A stretch of 43,218 nt of DNA from Gordonia araii NBRC 100433 (GCF_000241265.1 NZ_BAEE01000051.1:1-43218); one strand, 5' to 3'. Positions 8,239 through 17,737 are shown, counted from the stretch's first letter. The notes: a model not told the origin generated them from the sequence alone. Program-made: numbers and translations.

Positions 8239-8303
8239 GATACGTGAGATACGTATGCCACCCCGTGTGAACAGGTTGTTATCGGGCTGAGCTTCCCTGA
8301 AAC

Positions 8304-8317
8304 TAGAACACGTCCTA
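8304..8317. promoter_or_regulatory. KstR-like box upstream of fadD
   Basis: TAGAACACGTCCTA matches TnnAACnnGTTnnA with a single change (GTC for GTT). It ends 10 bp before the FadD start, a typical repressor position, and is embedded in ACTAGAACACG as in the perfect box at 26236. It suggests the ligase belongs to the sterol regulon. Confidence 0.65.
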
Positions 8318-8327
8318 ATCTTGTGGC

Positions 8328-9935
8328 ATGACGGAAATCGACCTCCTCCGCGGCGACACCCATTTGGGCGATCTACTCGTTGCCGCCCTCCACCGCCACG
8401 CGAACCGGCACGTATTGAAACTCGGCGACGTCGAGTTGACCGGAGCCGAGATGGCCGACGCGATAAGCACCTACGTTCAGGCCTTCGAGTCCGTCGGGGC
8501 CGGGACCGGGACGGCCGTCGGGCTACTCGCGCTCAACCGCCCCGAAGTGCTGCTGGTGATCGGCGCGGGGCAGACGCAGGGGTACCGGCGCACCGCGCTG
8601 CACCCGCTCGGGTCGGCCGACGACCACGCGTACGTGCTGAACGACGCCGGTGTCACGACGATCATCATCGACCCGGTGCCCAAGTTCGTCGAGCGCACGG
8701 TCGAGCTGCTGGCCAAGGTGCCCGGCCTCAAGCAGGTCCTCACGCTCGGCCCCGTCCCGCCGGAACTGGCCGAGGTCGGCACTGACATCATCGCGACCGC
8801 CGCCGGCTTCGCGCCGCAGCCGCTGCGGGCGGCGCGCCTGGCGCCCGACCACGTCGTTTCGATCACCTACACCGGCGGCACGACGGGCAAGCCGAAGGGA
8901 GTGGTCGGCACTGCCCGCGCCATGTCGACCATGACCCAGATCCAGCTCGCGGAGTGGGAGTGGCCGGAGCGTCCGCGCTTTCTCATGTGCACTCCGCTCT
9001 CGCATGCGGGCGCGGCCTTCTTCACCCCGACGCTGATGAAGGGCGGCACGATGATCGTGCTGCCGACCTTCGATCCGGCCCTGGTGCTCAAGACGATCGA
9101 GGAGGAGAAGATCAGCGCGACGATGCTCGTGCCGTCGATGCTCTACGCGTTGCTCGACCACCCGGATTCACAGACGCGCGACCTCTCGTCGTTGGAGACG
9201 GTCTACTACGGTGCCTCGCCGATCAATCCGGTCCGGCTGGCCGAGGCCATCGACCGCTGGGGTCCGATCTTCGCGCAGTACTACGGGCAGTCCGAGGCGC
9301 CCATGGTGATCAGTTACCTGCGGCGCGACGAGCACGACCCCGCGCGCCTGGGCAGTTGCGGCCGTCCGTCGGCCTTCCTGCGAACCGCCCTGCTCGACTC
9401 CGACGGCAAGGAGGTCGATCGCGGCGAGCCGGGCGAGATCTGCGTGTCGGGGCCGCTGCTGGCCGGCGGCTACCTGGGGTTGCCCGAACAGACCGCGGAG
9501 ACCTTCACCGCCGACGGGTGGCTGCGCACCGGCGACGTCGCGCGCGAAGACGACGACGGCTTCTGGTTCATCGTCGACCGCACCAAGGACATGATCGTCT
9601 CCGGCGGATTCAACGTCTTCCCGCGCGAGGTGGAGGACGTGATCGCCGAGCATCCCGCCGTCGCGCAGGTCGGTGTCGTCGGTGCGCCCGATGACAAGTG
9701 GGGCGAGGCGGTCACCGCCGTCGTCGTGCTGCGTGAAGGAGCCGGTGAGACCGACGACGCGCGCAACGTGATCGCCGACGAGATCAAGCTGGCCGTCAAG
9801 GACCGCAAGGGCGGGGTGCAGTCGCCCAAGCAGGTGCTGTTCGTCGACGCGCTGCCGCTTACCGCGCTGGGCAAGCCCGACAAGAAGGCGCTGCGTGCCC
9901 GGTTCTGGGAGGGTGCGGCGCGCGGCGTCGGCTGA
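8328..9935 (+). CDS. FadD-type acyl-CoA synthetase
   Basis: This adenylate-forming acyl-CoA ligase (535 aa, full length) has the AMP-binding motif YTGGTTGKPKGVV near residue 183, the YYGQSEAP motif near residue 320, GWLRTGDVAREDDDGFWFIVDR near residue 398, and a C-terminal PLTALGKPDKKALR carrying the catalytic lysine. The wording is closer to the FadD8/FadD17-like ligases than to FadD3 or FadD19, but I cannot name the orthologue. KstR-like boxes upstream suggest a sterol side-chain or ring fragment as substrate. It stands alone, with a convergent acetyltransferase gene downstream. Confidence 0.82.
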   Translation: MTEIDLLRGDTHLGDLLVAALHRHANRHVLKLGDVELTGAEMADAISTYVQAFESVGAGTGTAVGLLALNRPEVLLVIGAGQTQGYRRTALHPLGSADDHAYVLNDAGVTTIIIDPVPKFVERTVELLAKVPGLKQVLTLGPVPPELAEVGTDIIATAAGFAPQPLRAARLAPDHVVSITYTGGTTGKPKGVVGTARAMSTMTQIQLAEWEWPERPRFLMCTPLSHAGAAFFTPTLMKGGTMIVLPTFDPALVLKTIEEEKISATMLVPSMLYALLDHPDSQTRDLSSLETVYYGASPINPVRLAEAIDRWGPIFAQYYGQSEAPMVISYLRRDEHDPARLGSCGRPSAFLRTALLDSDGKEVDRGEPGEICVSGPLLAGGYLGLPEQTAETFTADGWLRTGDVAREDDDGFWFIVDRTKDMIVSGGFNVFPREVEDVIAEHPAVAQVGVVGAPDDKWGEAVTAVVVLREGAGETDDARNVIADEIKLAVKDRKGGVQSPKQVLFVDALPLTALGKPDKKALRARFWEGAARGVG

Positions 9936-9967
9936 TCCGGCAAGAGTCCGCAAAACCAGGCGTTGCG

Positions 9968-10525
9968 TTATACGGACCGCACCACGCGCGCCGGATTGCC
10001 CGCCGCGAAAACGCGGTCCGGGATGTCGCGGGTGACGACGCTGCCGGCGCCGACGACGGTGTCGTCGCCGACGGTGACTCCCGGGCAGACGATGACGCCG
10101 CCGCCGAACCATACGTTGTTGCCGATGCGGATGGGGGCGGCGGACTCCCAGCGCTCACGGCGGGCCTGATGGTCGGTCATCGGGTGCAGGGCGGTCAATA
10201 GCTGAACGCGCGGCCCGATCGAGCAATCGTCGCCGATCACGATGGGTGCGCAGTCGAGCAGGATCGCGTCGTAGTTGAGGAAGGAGTTGGATCCGATCTC
10301 GATGAGATGTCCGTAGTCGCACTGGAAACGCGGCATGATCCACGAGCCCTCGCCGATTCCACCGAGCAGCTCGCCCAAGAGTTCGCGGCGACGGGCGTCG
10401 TCGTCGGCAGCGGCCGCGTTGAAGGCGGCACAGAGCTTCGCGGCCCGACGTCGCTCGGCGACGAGCTCGGGATCGCTGTCCTTGTAAAGCTCCCCGGACA
10501 GCATGCGTCGCTTCTGCTCACCCAT
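9968..10525 (-). CDS. Maltose/galactoside O-acetyltransferase-like hexapeptide protein
   Basis: This left-handed beta-helix (hexapeptide repeat) acetyltransferase of the Maa/LacA/NodL type is 185 aa. The start is ATG 10525 (MGEQKRRMLSGELYKDSDPE), which gives the usual family length and the typical maltose-acetyltransferase N-terminus; the in-frame TTG at 10549 adds eight unlikely residues. The histidine in LTALHPM and the hexapeptide run IRIGNNVWFGGGVIVCPGVTVG are visible. It probably acetylates a sugar or a small hydroxylated molecule. It begins 31 bp after the P450 stop on the same strand and may be co-transcribed with it. Confidence 0.85.
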   Translation of the reverse strand: MGEQKRRMLSGELYKDSDPELVAERRRAAKLCAAFNAAAADDDARRRELLGELLGGIGEGSWIMPRFQCDYGHLIEIGSNSFLNYDAILLDCAPIVIGDDCSIGPRVQLLTALHPMTDHQARRERWESAAPIRIGNNVWFGGGVIVCPGVTVGDDTVVGAGSVVTRDIPDRVFAAGNPARVVRSV

Positions 10526-10556
10526 GCCGACGAAACTACCCGCCGCCAAGCCGGGC

Positions 10557-11810
10557 TCAGGTGCGCGCGGGACAGCCGTAGTCGACGCCCAGCCCCTTGA
10601 CGCCGTTGAGCCAGCCCGACCGGACGCGCTGGATCTCGCCGGTACGTGTCACGTCGGGCATGACGTCGGCGATCGCGTTGAAGATCAGGTTCAGCTCCAT
10701 CCGTGCGAGGTTGGCGCCGATGCAGAAATGCGCGCCGTTGCCGCCGAAGGCCAAGTGCGGGTTGGGGTCTCGGGTGATGTCGAAGGCGAACGGGTTGTCG
10801 AAGACCTCTTCGTCGTAGTTCGCCGAGCTGTAGAAGATGCCGACGCGCTGTCCCTTGGCGATGTCGACCCCCTCGATCTGCGTGTCGGTGGTCGCGGTGC
10901 GCTGGAACGCGTGGACCGGCGTCGACCAGCGCAGCACCTCGTCGACGGTGGTGCTCGGACGCTCCGCCTTGAACAGCTCCCACTGGTCGGGGTGGTCGAA
11001 GAAGGCGTTCATGCCGTGACTCGTCGCGTTGCGCGTCGTCTCGTTGCCAGCGGTGATCAGCAGGATCACGAAGAAGCCGAACTCGATCTCGGTCATCGCC
11101 TCGCCGTCGTCGCCGGCCTGGACCAGCGTGGTGACGATGTCGTCGGTGGGATTCTTCCGCCGCTCCTCGGCCATCTGGTACGCGTAGGCCATCAGCTCGG
11201 CGTTGGCGGTGACCGGGTCGAACGGCTGGTCGGGATCGTCGCTGTTGATGATCGAGTCGACGAGCTGATGGATGCGGCCGCGGTCCGGCTCGGGAACCCC
11301 GAGCAAATCCATGATCGCCTTGAGCGGCAGGTGGATCGACACGTCGTCGACGAAGTTCCCGCTGCCGGCGGCGACCGCCTCCTCGACGACCTCGCGCGCG
11401 GTCGCGGCGAGCTTGTCCTCCAGCGCGTGGACCGCCTTCGGCGTGAACATCCTCGAGACGATCTTGCGCAGACGGGTGTGCTCGGGCGGATCGTGGTTGA
11501 TCAGCAGTGCCTTGGTGAACTCGAGCTGATCGGGCTCCATGTACTCGGGCAGGCGGATGATCGCGCCCTTGGCGTTGGTCGACCACAACCCGCTGTCCTT
11601 GGACACCTCGCGCACGTGCCGGTGCTTCGACACGACCCAGAATCCGTCGTCGCCGAAGATCGGGCTCAACGCGGGCTGGTCGTTCCACCACACCGGGGCG
11701 GTCCGGCGCAGCTCGGCGAACTCGGCGACGGGCATTCCGCGCGCGAGCAGGTCGGGATCGGTGAAGTCGAAGCCTTTGCCCAGGGGGCAGGTGGCAGCGG
11801 CTGTGGTCAT
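10557..11810 (-). CDS. Cytochrome P450, second CYP125-type enzyme
   Basis: This soluble P450 (417 aa) strongly resembles CYP125, the sterol C26/27 hydroxylase: GFDFTDPDLLARGMPVAEFAELR at the N-terminus, ITAGNETTRN in helix I, EVLRW as ExxR, and the heme loop FGGNGAHFCIGANLARM with Cys363 as ligand. It is a paralogue of the CYP125 at 14401 and carries the same RSGWLNGVKGLGVDYG ending. ATG 11810 follows GGAGGAAC. It is transcribed away from a TetR gene, with an inverted repeat between them. The KstR-type boxes seen at other sterol genes are absent here, so local control and possibly a different substrate (another sterol or a long-chain hydrocarbon) are likely. Confidence 0.88.
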   Translation of the reverse strand: MTTAAATCPLGKGFDFTDPDLLARGMPVAEFAELRRTAPVWWNDQPALSPIFGDDGFWVVSKHRHVREVSKDSGLWSTNAKGAIIRLPEYMEPDQLEFTKALLINHDPPEHTRLRKIVSRMFTPKAVHALEDKLAATAREVVEEAVAAGSGNFVDDVSIHLPLKAIMDLLGVPEPDRGRIHQLVDSIINSDDPDQPFDPVTANAELMAYAYQMAEERRKNPTDDIVTTLVQAGDDGEAMTEIEFGFFVILLITAGNETTRNATSHGMNAFFDHPDQWELFKAERPSTTVDEVLRWSTPVHAFQRTATTDTQIEGVDIAKGQRVGIFYSSANYDEEVFDNPFAFDITRDPNPHLAFGGNGAHFCIGANLARMELNLIFNAIADVMPDVTRTGEIQRVRSGWLNGVKGLGVDYGCPART

Positions 11811-11854
11811 GTGTTCCTCCGCGCGGGATCGGCTGTGTGGCAGCGGTCACTACA

Positions 11855-11881
11855 CCATACACCAAACAACTATCTGTATGG
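11855..11881. promoter_or_regulatory. Inverted repeat in the P450/TetR divergent promoter
   Basis: CCATACA (11855-11861) pairs with TGTATGG (11875-11881) over a 13-nt spacer, 45 bp from the P450 start and 51 bp from the TetR start. Its place between a regulator and its divergent neighbour makes it a good candidate operator for the TetR protein at 11932. Confidence 0.5.
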
Positions 11882-11931
11882 TCATGCGCCGGGGGTCGCG
11901 GGCGGTGCCGAGGCGACTAGGCTGATCAGCC

Positions 11932-12543
11932 ATGCGAACCCACGGCTGGGGCGGCCATCCGCCCGGCGACGACGAGGAGGCCGTCGCGCGGATCCTGGCC
12001 GCAACGCGTGAGGTGATCGACGAGAAGGGCGCATCGACGAGCCTGGCCGACGTCGCCCGCCAGCTCGGTGTCACGCGGCAGACGGTGTATCGCTATTTCC
12101 CCAGCACGGGCGATCTGCTCGCCGCCACCGCGATGGGGGCCGTCGGGGGCTTGCTCGACCGGATCGCGGCGACGCTGCGCGGCTTCACGCGCCCCGACGA
12201 AGCCGTGGTCGCCGGGCTCGTCGCGGTGATGGACGGGCTGGCCGCCGACGACTACGTCGGCCTGGTGTTGCGCGGCGACCAGCTGAGCCTGCCCGTTGTC
12301 GGCGACTTCACGTCGGAGGTCGGCCGCGAGTTCGCGCGATCGATGATGGGCCGCATGGCCGTCGACTGGCCGTCGTGGGGCTTGAAGGAGCCGCAGCTGG
12401 CCGACATCTCGGAGATCATCCTGCGGACCCTGCAGTCCCTCGTGCTCGACGACGGGGAGCGCGACCCGACGGCCCTCGCCGAGTTCCTCGACCGCTGGGT
12501 CGGCGCGGCGATCCGGGAGATGTGCGAATTTCGTCCGTCCTAG
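11932..12543 (+). CDS. TetR family transcriptional regulator
   Basis: This one-component repressor has 203 aa. The N-terminal HTH is typical: ARILAATREVIDEKGASTSL then DVARQLGVTRQTVYRYFPST (residues about 21-61), followed by an all-alpha ligand-binding domain with no recognisable specificity. It is divergent from the second P450, 121 bp apart, and most likely controls that P450 and the acetyltransferase behind it. It converges with the ddn-like gene across a hairpin. Confidence 0.88.
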   Translation: MRTHGWGGHPPGDDEEAVARILAATREVIDEKGASTSLADVARQLGVTRQTVYRYFPSTGDLLAATAMGAVGGLLDRIAATLRGFTRPDEAVVAGLVAVMDGLAADDYVGLVLRGDQLSLPVVGDFTSEVGREFARSMMGRMAVDWPSWGLKEPQLADISEIILRTLQSLVLDDGERDPTALAEFLDRWVGAAIREMCEFRPS

Positions 12544-12544
12544 G

Positions 12545-12575
12545 GCCGATCGTGGACATATCGTCCACGTTCGGC
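12545..12575. terminator. Hairpin between convergent TetR and ddn-like genes
   Basis: GCCGA-T-CGTGGAC / ATATC / GTCCACG-T-TCGGC forms a 13-position stem with one T:T mismatch, directly after the TetR stop and 16 bp before the ddn-like stop. It probably serves both genes. Confidence 0.65.
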
Positions 12576-12591
12576 TCTGTGGCGCCTGAAA

Positions 12592-13071
12592 TTATCGCGG
12601 CTCGCAGATGACGACGGGGATTTCGCGCTCGGTCCACGCGTCGTAGGTGTCGAAGTCGGCGTAGAGGTCGATGAGCCGCGGCCACAACGCCGTCTTCTCG
12701 TCAGCCGACGCGGTGCGCGCGACCAGGTCGTGGCGCTCGCTGCCGATCTCGATCGTCACCTCCGGGTGCTCCCGCAGGTTCAGGTACCACGCGGGGTGAT
12801 GGGGCAATCCGCCCTGCGACGCGACGACGACGAACCGATCGCCGTCGAGCAGGTAGATCAGCGGCGCCGTCCGAGGCTGGCCAGATTTGCGGCCCGTCGT
12901 CGTCAGCAGGCAGACCGGTGCCGGCTTGCGCAGTGCCGCTCCCACCCGCCACGTCCCGCCCAGCCGTCCACCGGTCGCCCGGTACAGGCGCGTGTTGAGC
13001 CGGGAACCGATCTTGATGAACTTCGCGACGAGTGGCGAATCGAGCTGGTCGGGGCGCTTGCCGGCGTCCAT
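12592..13071 (-). CDS. F420-dependent nitroreductase-family protein (Ddn-like)
   Basis: This small split-barrel flavin/deazaflavin oxidoreductase (159 aa) resembles M. tuberculosis Ddn (Rv3547): SPLVAKFIKIGSRLNTRLYR, LLTTTGRKSGQPRTAPLIYL, and HHPAWYLNLREHPEVTIEIG, ending in IPVVICEP. The likely cofactor is reduced F420. In M. tuberculosis ddn sits directly after fadA5, as here, where the gap is 10 bp. The natural reaction in sterol metabolism is not established; quinone or enone reduction has been proposed for the family. Confidence 0.87.
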   Translation of the reverse strand: MDAGKRPDQLDSPLVAKFIKIGSRLNTRLYRATGGRLGGTWRVGAALRKPAPVCLLTTTGRKSGQPRTAPLIYLLDGDRFVVVASQGGLPHHPAWYLNLREHPEVTIEIGSERHDLVARTASADEKTALWPRLIDLYADFDTYDAWTEREIPVVICEPR

Positions 13072-13081
13072 GACGGTCGGA

Positions 13082-14308
<1,227 letters not shown>

Positions 14309-14342
14309 CTAGCCAGTGTGGCAGAGTGTGAGTCATACGAAT

Positions 14343-14356
14343 TGAAACACGTTCCT
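14343..14356. promoter_or_regulatory. KstR-like box at the cyp125 promoter
   Basis: TGAAACACGTTCCT matches the KstR consensus except for the last base and lies 44 bp upstream of the cyp125 GTG. With the box at 14287 it gives each divergent gene its own operator. Confidence 0.6.
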
Positions 14357-14400
14357 CCTCGGTCGCGGCCCGGCCGGGGACAGGTGGAAGAGGTACAGAC

Positions 14401-15696
14401 GTGACCCAGGCGAATGAGGCGGCAGTCTCGCAGAGCGGTGAGACGGCCGCGGCGCAGTGTCCGTTCATGCAGCAGAAGGGGTGGGATTTCACCAACCCGG
14501 ACTTGCTCACGCAGGGTATTCCGATGGAGGAGTTCGCCTGCCTCCGCAAGACCGCGCCGGTCTGGTTCAACGCCCAGGAGCCCGGCAAGGGCGGCGGCTT
14601 CCACGATGCCGGCTACTGGGTCGTGTCCAAGCACGCCGATATCCGCGACATCTCCAAGAACTCCGAGGACTGGTCGACCAACCGCAACGGCGTGATCATG
14701 CGGTTCGAGGACGACATGCCCGCCGAGGCGCTGGAAGTCACCAAGGCGCTGCTCATCAACCAGGACGCTCCCAACCACACGCGCATGCGCAAGGTCGTGT
14801 CCAAGCTGTTCACCCCGCGTGCGGTCCACGAGCTGGAGGAGAAGCTCGACTCGGCAGCGCGCAAGATCGTGCAGGAGGCGGCCGATTCCGGTGACGGCGA
14901 CTTCGTCCACCAGGTCGCCGTCGACCTTCCGCTGATGGCGATCGCCGACCTCCTCGGCGTGCCGCAGGAAGACCGGATGAAGCTGTTCGACTGGTCGAAC
15001 TCGATGATGAACGCCGACGACCCGGAGTTCACCACCCCGCCCGACGTCGCGTCGGCCGAAATCCTCGGTTACGGCTACAACATGGCCGACGAGCGTCGCA
15101 AGTGCCCCGCCGACGACATCGTCACCAGGCTGGTGACCGCCGACATCGACGGGCACTCGCTCGACGAGATCGAGTTCGGCTACTTCTTCATCCTGCTGAC
15201 CGTCGCGGGCAACGAGACGACCCGCAACGCGATCAGCCACGGCATGAACGCCTTCCTCGACAACCCCGAGCAGTGGGAGATCTTCAAGCGCGACCGTCCG
15301 GCGACCGCCGTCGACGAGATCGTCCGCTGGGCCACGCCGGTCAACTCCTTCCAGCGAACCGCGGTGCGCGACACCGACATTCGCGGCGTGAAGATCAAGG
15401 AGGGCGACCGGGTCGGCATGTTCTACGGGTCGGCCAACTACGACGAAGAGGTCTTCGAGGACCCGTTCACCTTCAACGTGCTGCGCGACCCCAACCCGCA
15501 CGTCGGGTTCGGCGGCAACGGCGCGCACTTCTGCGTCGGCGCCAACCTGGCCCGCATGGAGATCAGCCTGATGTTCAACGCGCTGGCCGACATCGTCCCC
15601 GACATCACCAAGCTCGAGGCGCCGCGCCGGCTGCGCCACGGCTGGATCAACGGGATCAAGGAACTGCAGGTCGACTACGGCACCGGTGCTAAGTGA
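14401..15696 (+). CDS. cyp125: CYP125, steroid C26/27-monooxygenase
   Basis: This P450 (431 aa) corresponds to Rv3545c (CYP125A1), which oxidises the sterol side-chain terminus to start its beta-oxidation. It has the family signature EPGKGGGFHDAGYW near residue 60, Ala269-Gly-Asn-Glu-Thr-Thr in helix I, Glu306xxArg309, and the heme loop FGGNGAHFCVGANLARM with Cys378. GTG 14401 follows GGAAGAGG. The divergent fadA5 arrangement is conserved in M. tuberculosis. Its stop overlaps the start of a SnoaL-like gene, whereas in mycobacteria the fadE28-ltp2 (igr) operon follows here; that operon is not in this window. Confidence 0.93.
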   Translation: MTQANEAAVSQSGETAAAQCPFMQQKGWDFTNPDLLTQGIPMEEFACLRKTAPVWFNAQEPGKGGGFHDAGYWVVSKHADIRDISKNSEDWSTNRNGVIMRFEDDMPAEALEVTKALLINQDAPNHTRMRKVVSKLFTPRAVHELEEKLDSAARKIVQEAADSGDGDFVHQVAVDLPLMAIADLLGVPQEDRMKLFDWSNSMMNADDPEFTTPPDVASAEILGYGYNMADERRKCPADDIVTRLVTADIDGHSLDEIEFGYFFILLTVAGNETTRNAISHGMNAFLDNPEQWEIFKRDRPATAVDEIVRWATPVNSFQRTAVRDTDIRGVKIKEGDRVGMFYGSANYDEEVFEDPFTFNVLRDPNPHVGFGGNGAHFCVGANLARMEISLMFNALADIVPDITKLEAPRRLRHGWINGIKELQVDYGTGAK

Positions 15697-16130
15697 GCAC
15701 ACCCGCGTACCTGAACATCGATCGGGAGACCAACCCCGCCGTCGTCGCCGGCCGCCGCTCCCGCGAGGCCGTCGCCAAGCGTGACAAGCAGGCGTGGCTG
15801 GACAACTTCGCCGACGACGGGATCGTCGAGGACCCCGTCGGGCCGTCGATGTTCGACGAGGAGGGCAAGGGCCACCGAGGCGCCGAGCAACTCGCCGCGT
15901 TCTGGGACAAGACGATCGGGACCACGGAGAACCTCGAGTTCGTCTTCGACGAGGAGATCATCTGCGGGAACGAGGTCGCCTACATCGGGAAAATCGTCAC
16001 GCACATCGCGGGCCACATCTCCGAGGCGCACGGGGTGTTCACCTACCGCGCCGACGCCGACGGCAAGCTCGCGGCGCTGCGCGCGTACTGGGAAGTCGAG
16101 AAGACGATGAACTCGCTGCGCCCCGCCTGA
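15693..16130 (+). CDS. SnoaL/ketosteroid-isomerase-like protein
   Basis: This NTF2-like alpha+beta barrel protein (145 aa) resembles the delta-5-3-ketosteroid isomerase/Rv0760c group: WLDNFADDGIVEDPVGPSMFD, GKGHRGAEQLAAFWDKTIG, AHGVFTYRADADGKLAALRAYW. The GTG start overlaps the cyp125 stop (GTGA), so the two are translationally coupled. A role on a steroid is therefore likely, for instance double-bond isomerisation or binding of a steroid intermediate. I could not confirm catalytic Asp/Tyr positions, so isomerase activity is an inference. Confidence 0.78.
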   Translation: MSTPAYLNIDRETNPAVVAGRRSREAVAKRDKQAWLDNFADDGIVEDPVGPSMFDEEGKGHRGAEQLAAFWDKTIGTTENLEFVFDEEIICGNEVAYIGKIVTHIAGHISEAHGVFTYRADADGKLAALRAYWEVEKTMNSLRPA

Positions 16131-16174
16131 CCAAGCGACCGTTTGCGCGAGTGGCGCCGTGCGACGATGGGCTC

Positions 16175-16492
16175 ATGGCTGCAATCAAGTTCGAGATGGA
16201 CGGTGCTCTGGCGCGCGCGGCGCGGCACCTGTGTCAGGTATCGGTGCGCACCGTCGCCAAGAAGGCGGGCCTCGAGCAGAAGGATCTGCGCCGCTACGAG
16301 AAGGGCGACACCACTCTCACGCCCGGTCAGATCCAGGACCTGACCGACGCGCTCGTGCACTACGGCGCCCGTTTCATCCCGGAGGACCGTCGGGGCGGGG
16401 TCGGCGTGCGGCGCAAGTTCACCCGCACCAGCGTGCAGATGATCGACGCCTGGGAGGACGAGGGCGGACCGGTCGGCGAGGACGACGTCTGA
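16175..16492 (+). CDS. Small helix-turn-helix (XRE-like) protein
   Basis: This 105-aa protein has an N-terminal Cro/CI-type HTH: VSVRTVAKKAGLEQKDLRRY then EKGDTTLTPGQIQDLTDAL, residues about 23-62. A basic middle (RRGGVGVRRKFTRTS) and an acidic tail (DEGGPVGEDDV) follow. It is probably a DNA-binding regulator. The ATG was chosen over far-upstream starts that overlap the SnoaL gene. It stands 44 bp after that gene and ahead of the ECF41 locus; its targets are unknown. Confidence 0.65.
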   Translation: MAAIKFEMDGALARAARHLCQVSVRTVAKKAGLEQKDLRRYEKGDTTLTPGQIQDLTDALVHYGARFIPEDRRGGVGVRRKFTRTSVQMIDAWEDEGGPVGEDDV

Positions 16493-16510
16493 GTGGTGCT
16501 CGTCACCTGT

Positions 16511-16537
16511 TGTCACAAACCGGCTCCGGCCGGTGTC
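16511..16537 (+). promoter_or_regulatory. Candidate ECF41 promoter upstream of the FAD oxidoreductase
   Basis: TGTCACA (16511-16517), 16 bp, then TGTC (16534-16537). The published ECF41-type promoter has TGTCACA at -35, a 16-bp spacer and a CGTC-like -10. Only the first -10 base differs. It ends 37 bp before the oxidoreductase ATG, which is adjacent to an ECF41 sigma gene. A second TGTCACA at 16545 lacks a matching -10. Confidence 0.6.
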
Positions 16538-16574
16538 TCGGGGTTGTCACACTCTGAACACCGAGGGAGCAATC

Positions 16575-17729
16575 ATGAACGGGCAAAGCAGTGAACCGCA
16601 GCGGCGAGTGGTCGTGCTCGGCGGCGGCTACGCCGGCACGATGGCGGCCAACCGGCTCGCCGGACGGCTCGACGTCGTCCTGGTCAACCCCCGCGACCGT
16701 TTCATCGAACGGGTCCGCCTGCACCAGTGGGCGGCCGGCAGCGGTGCGGCCGCACACGACTACTCGACGATTCTGAAGCCTTCCGTCCGGCTGGCCGTCG
16801 ACACCGCGGATCGCATCGACGCGCAGTCCCGAACCGTGCACCTGGCGTCGGGCGGGACGCTGAGCTACGACTACCTCGTCTACGCCCTGGGCAGTGGCGC
16901 GGGCAGCACGGGCATTCCGGGCGCCGCCGAACACGGGTTTCGCGTCGACGACTGGGAATCGGCGGATCGGCTGCGCGCCCGGCTGGCCGCCGCACCGGGC
17001 CAGGCCGTCACCGTCGTCGGCGGTGGCCTCACCGGCGTCGAGACGGCCGCTGAACTGGCCGAGCGGGGCCACCGGGTCACCGTCGTCAGCGACGGCGAGA
17101 TCGCGCCGAGCATCTCGGTGAAGGGCCGCGAGTCGACCAGGGCGACCCTGGGCGGACTCGGCGTCGACATCCGCGAGAACTCGCCGGTCGACGCGGTCGA
17201 GCCGACTGTCGTGCGCATCGTCGACGGCGGCGAGATCCGCAGCGACATCACGGTCGTCACGGTCGGCTTCGCCTATCCGGATCTGGCCCGTCGCAGCGGG
17301 CTCGCGTGCGACGAGAGCGGGCGCCTGCGCACCGACGCCGCACTCGTCAGCAGCGACGATCCGCGGATCGTCGGGGCCGGTGACGCCGCGGCGGTGGGCG
17401 GCATGGACCTGCGCAACAGCTGCCAGGCGGCCCTGCCGCTCGGAGCCCAAGCGGCCGCGACGGTCGAGGCGCTGGCGTCCGGTGCGCAACCCAAGGACGT
17501 CGACATGGGATTCGTCGGGCAGTGCCTGAGCCTGGGCCGCCGGGCCGCGACGATTCAGCTCAGTCACCGCGACGACTCGCCGACCCGTACGATCATCACC
17601 GGCCGGCTCGCCGCGATCACCAAGGAGGCCGTCTGCCGGGCCACGGTGTGGGGCCTGCGCAATCCGCGGCTGTACCGCTGGACCAAGGGCGGGGCGCCGG
17701 AAGCCGTAGTCGCGGAGACGGTCGGATAG
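16575..17729 (+). CDS. NDH-2-like FAD-dependent pyridine nucleotide oxidoreductase
   Basis: This two-dinucleotide-fold flavoprotein (384 aa) has VVVLGGGYAGTMAANRLAG (FAD) at residues 11-29, VTVVGGGLTGVETAAELAE (NAD(P)H) near residue 140, and the FAD-binding GAGDAAAVGG near residue 270. It resembles type II NADH dehydrogenases and related oxidoreductases, oxidising NAD(P)H with a quinone or small acceptor. ATG 16575 follows GAGGGAGC. It is the 'oxidoreductase' member of the COE set usually found with ECF41 sigma factors, lies 8 bp before the ECF41 gene, and has a good ECF41-type promoter. Confidence 0.82.
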   Translation: MNGQSSEPQRRVVVLGGGYAGTMAANRLAGRLDVVLVNPRDRFIERVRLHQWAAGSGAAAHDYSTILKPSVRLAVDTADRIDAQSRTVHLASGGTLSYDYLVYALGSGAGSTGIPGAAEHGFRVDDWESADRLRARLAAAPGQAVTVVGGGLTGVETAAELAERGHRVTVVSDGEIAPSISVKGRESTRATLGGLGVDIRENSPVDAVEPTVVRIVDGGEIRSDITVVTVGFAYPDLARRSGLACDESGRLRTDAALVSSDDPRIVGAGDAAAVGGMDLRNSCQAALPLGAQAAATVEALASGAQPKDVDMGFVGQCLSLGRRAATIQLSHRDDSPTRTIITGRLAAITKEAVCRATVWGLRNPRLYRWTKGGAPEAVVAETVG

Positions 17730-17737
17730 GGGGCGTG

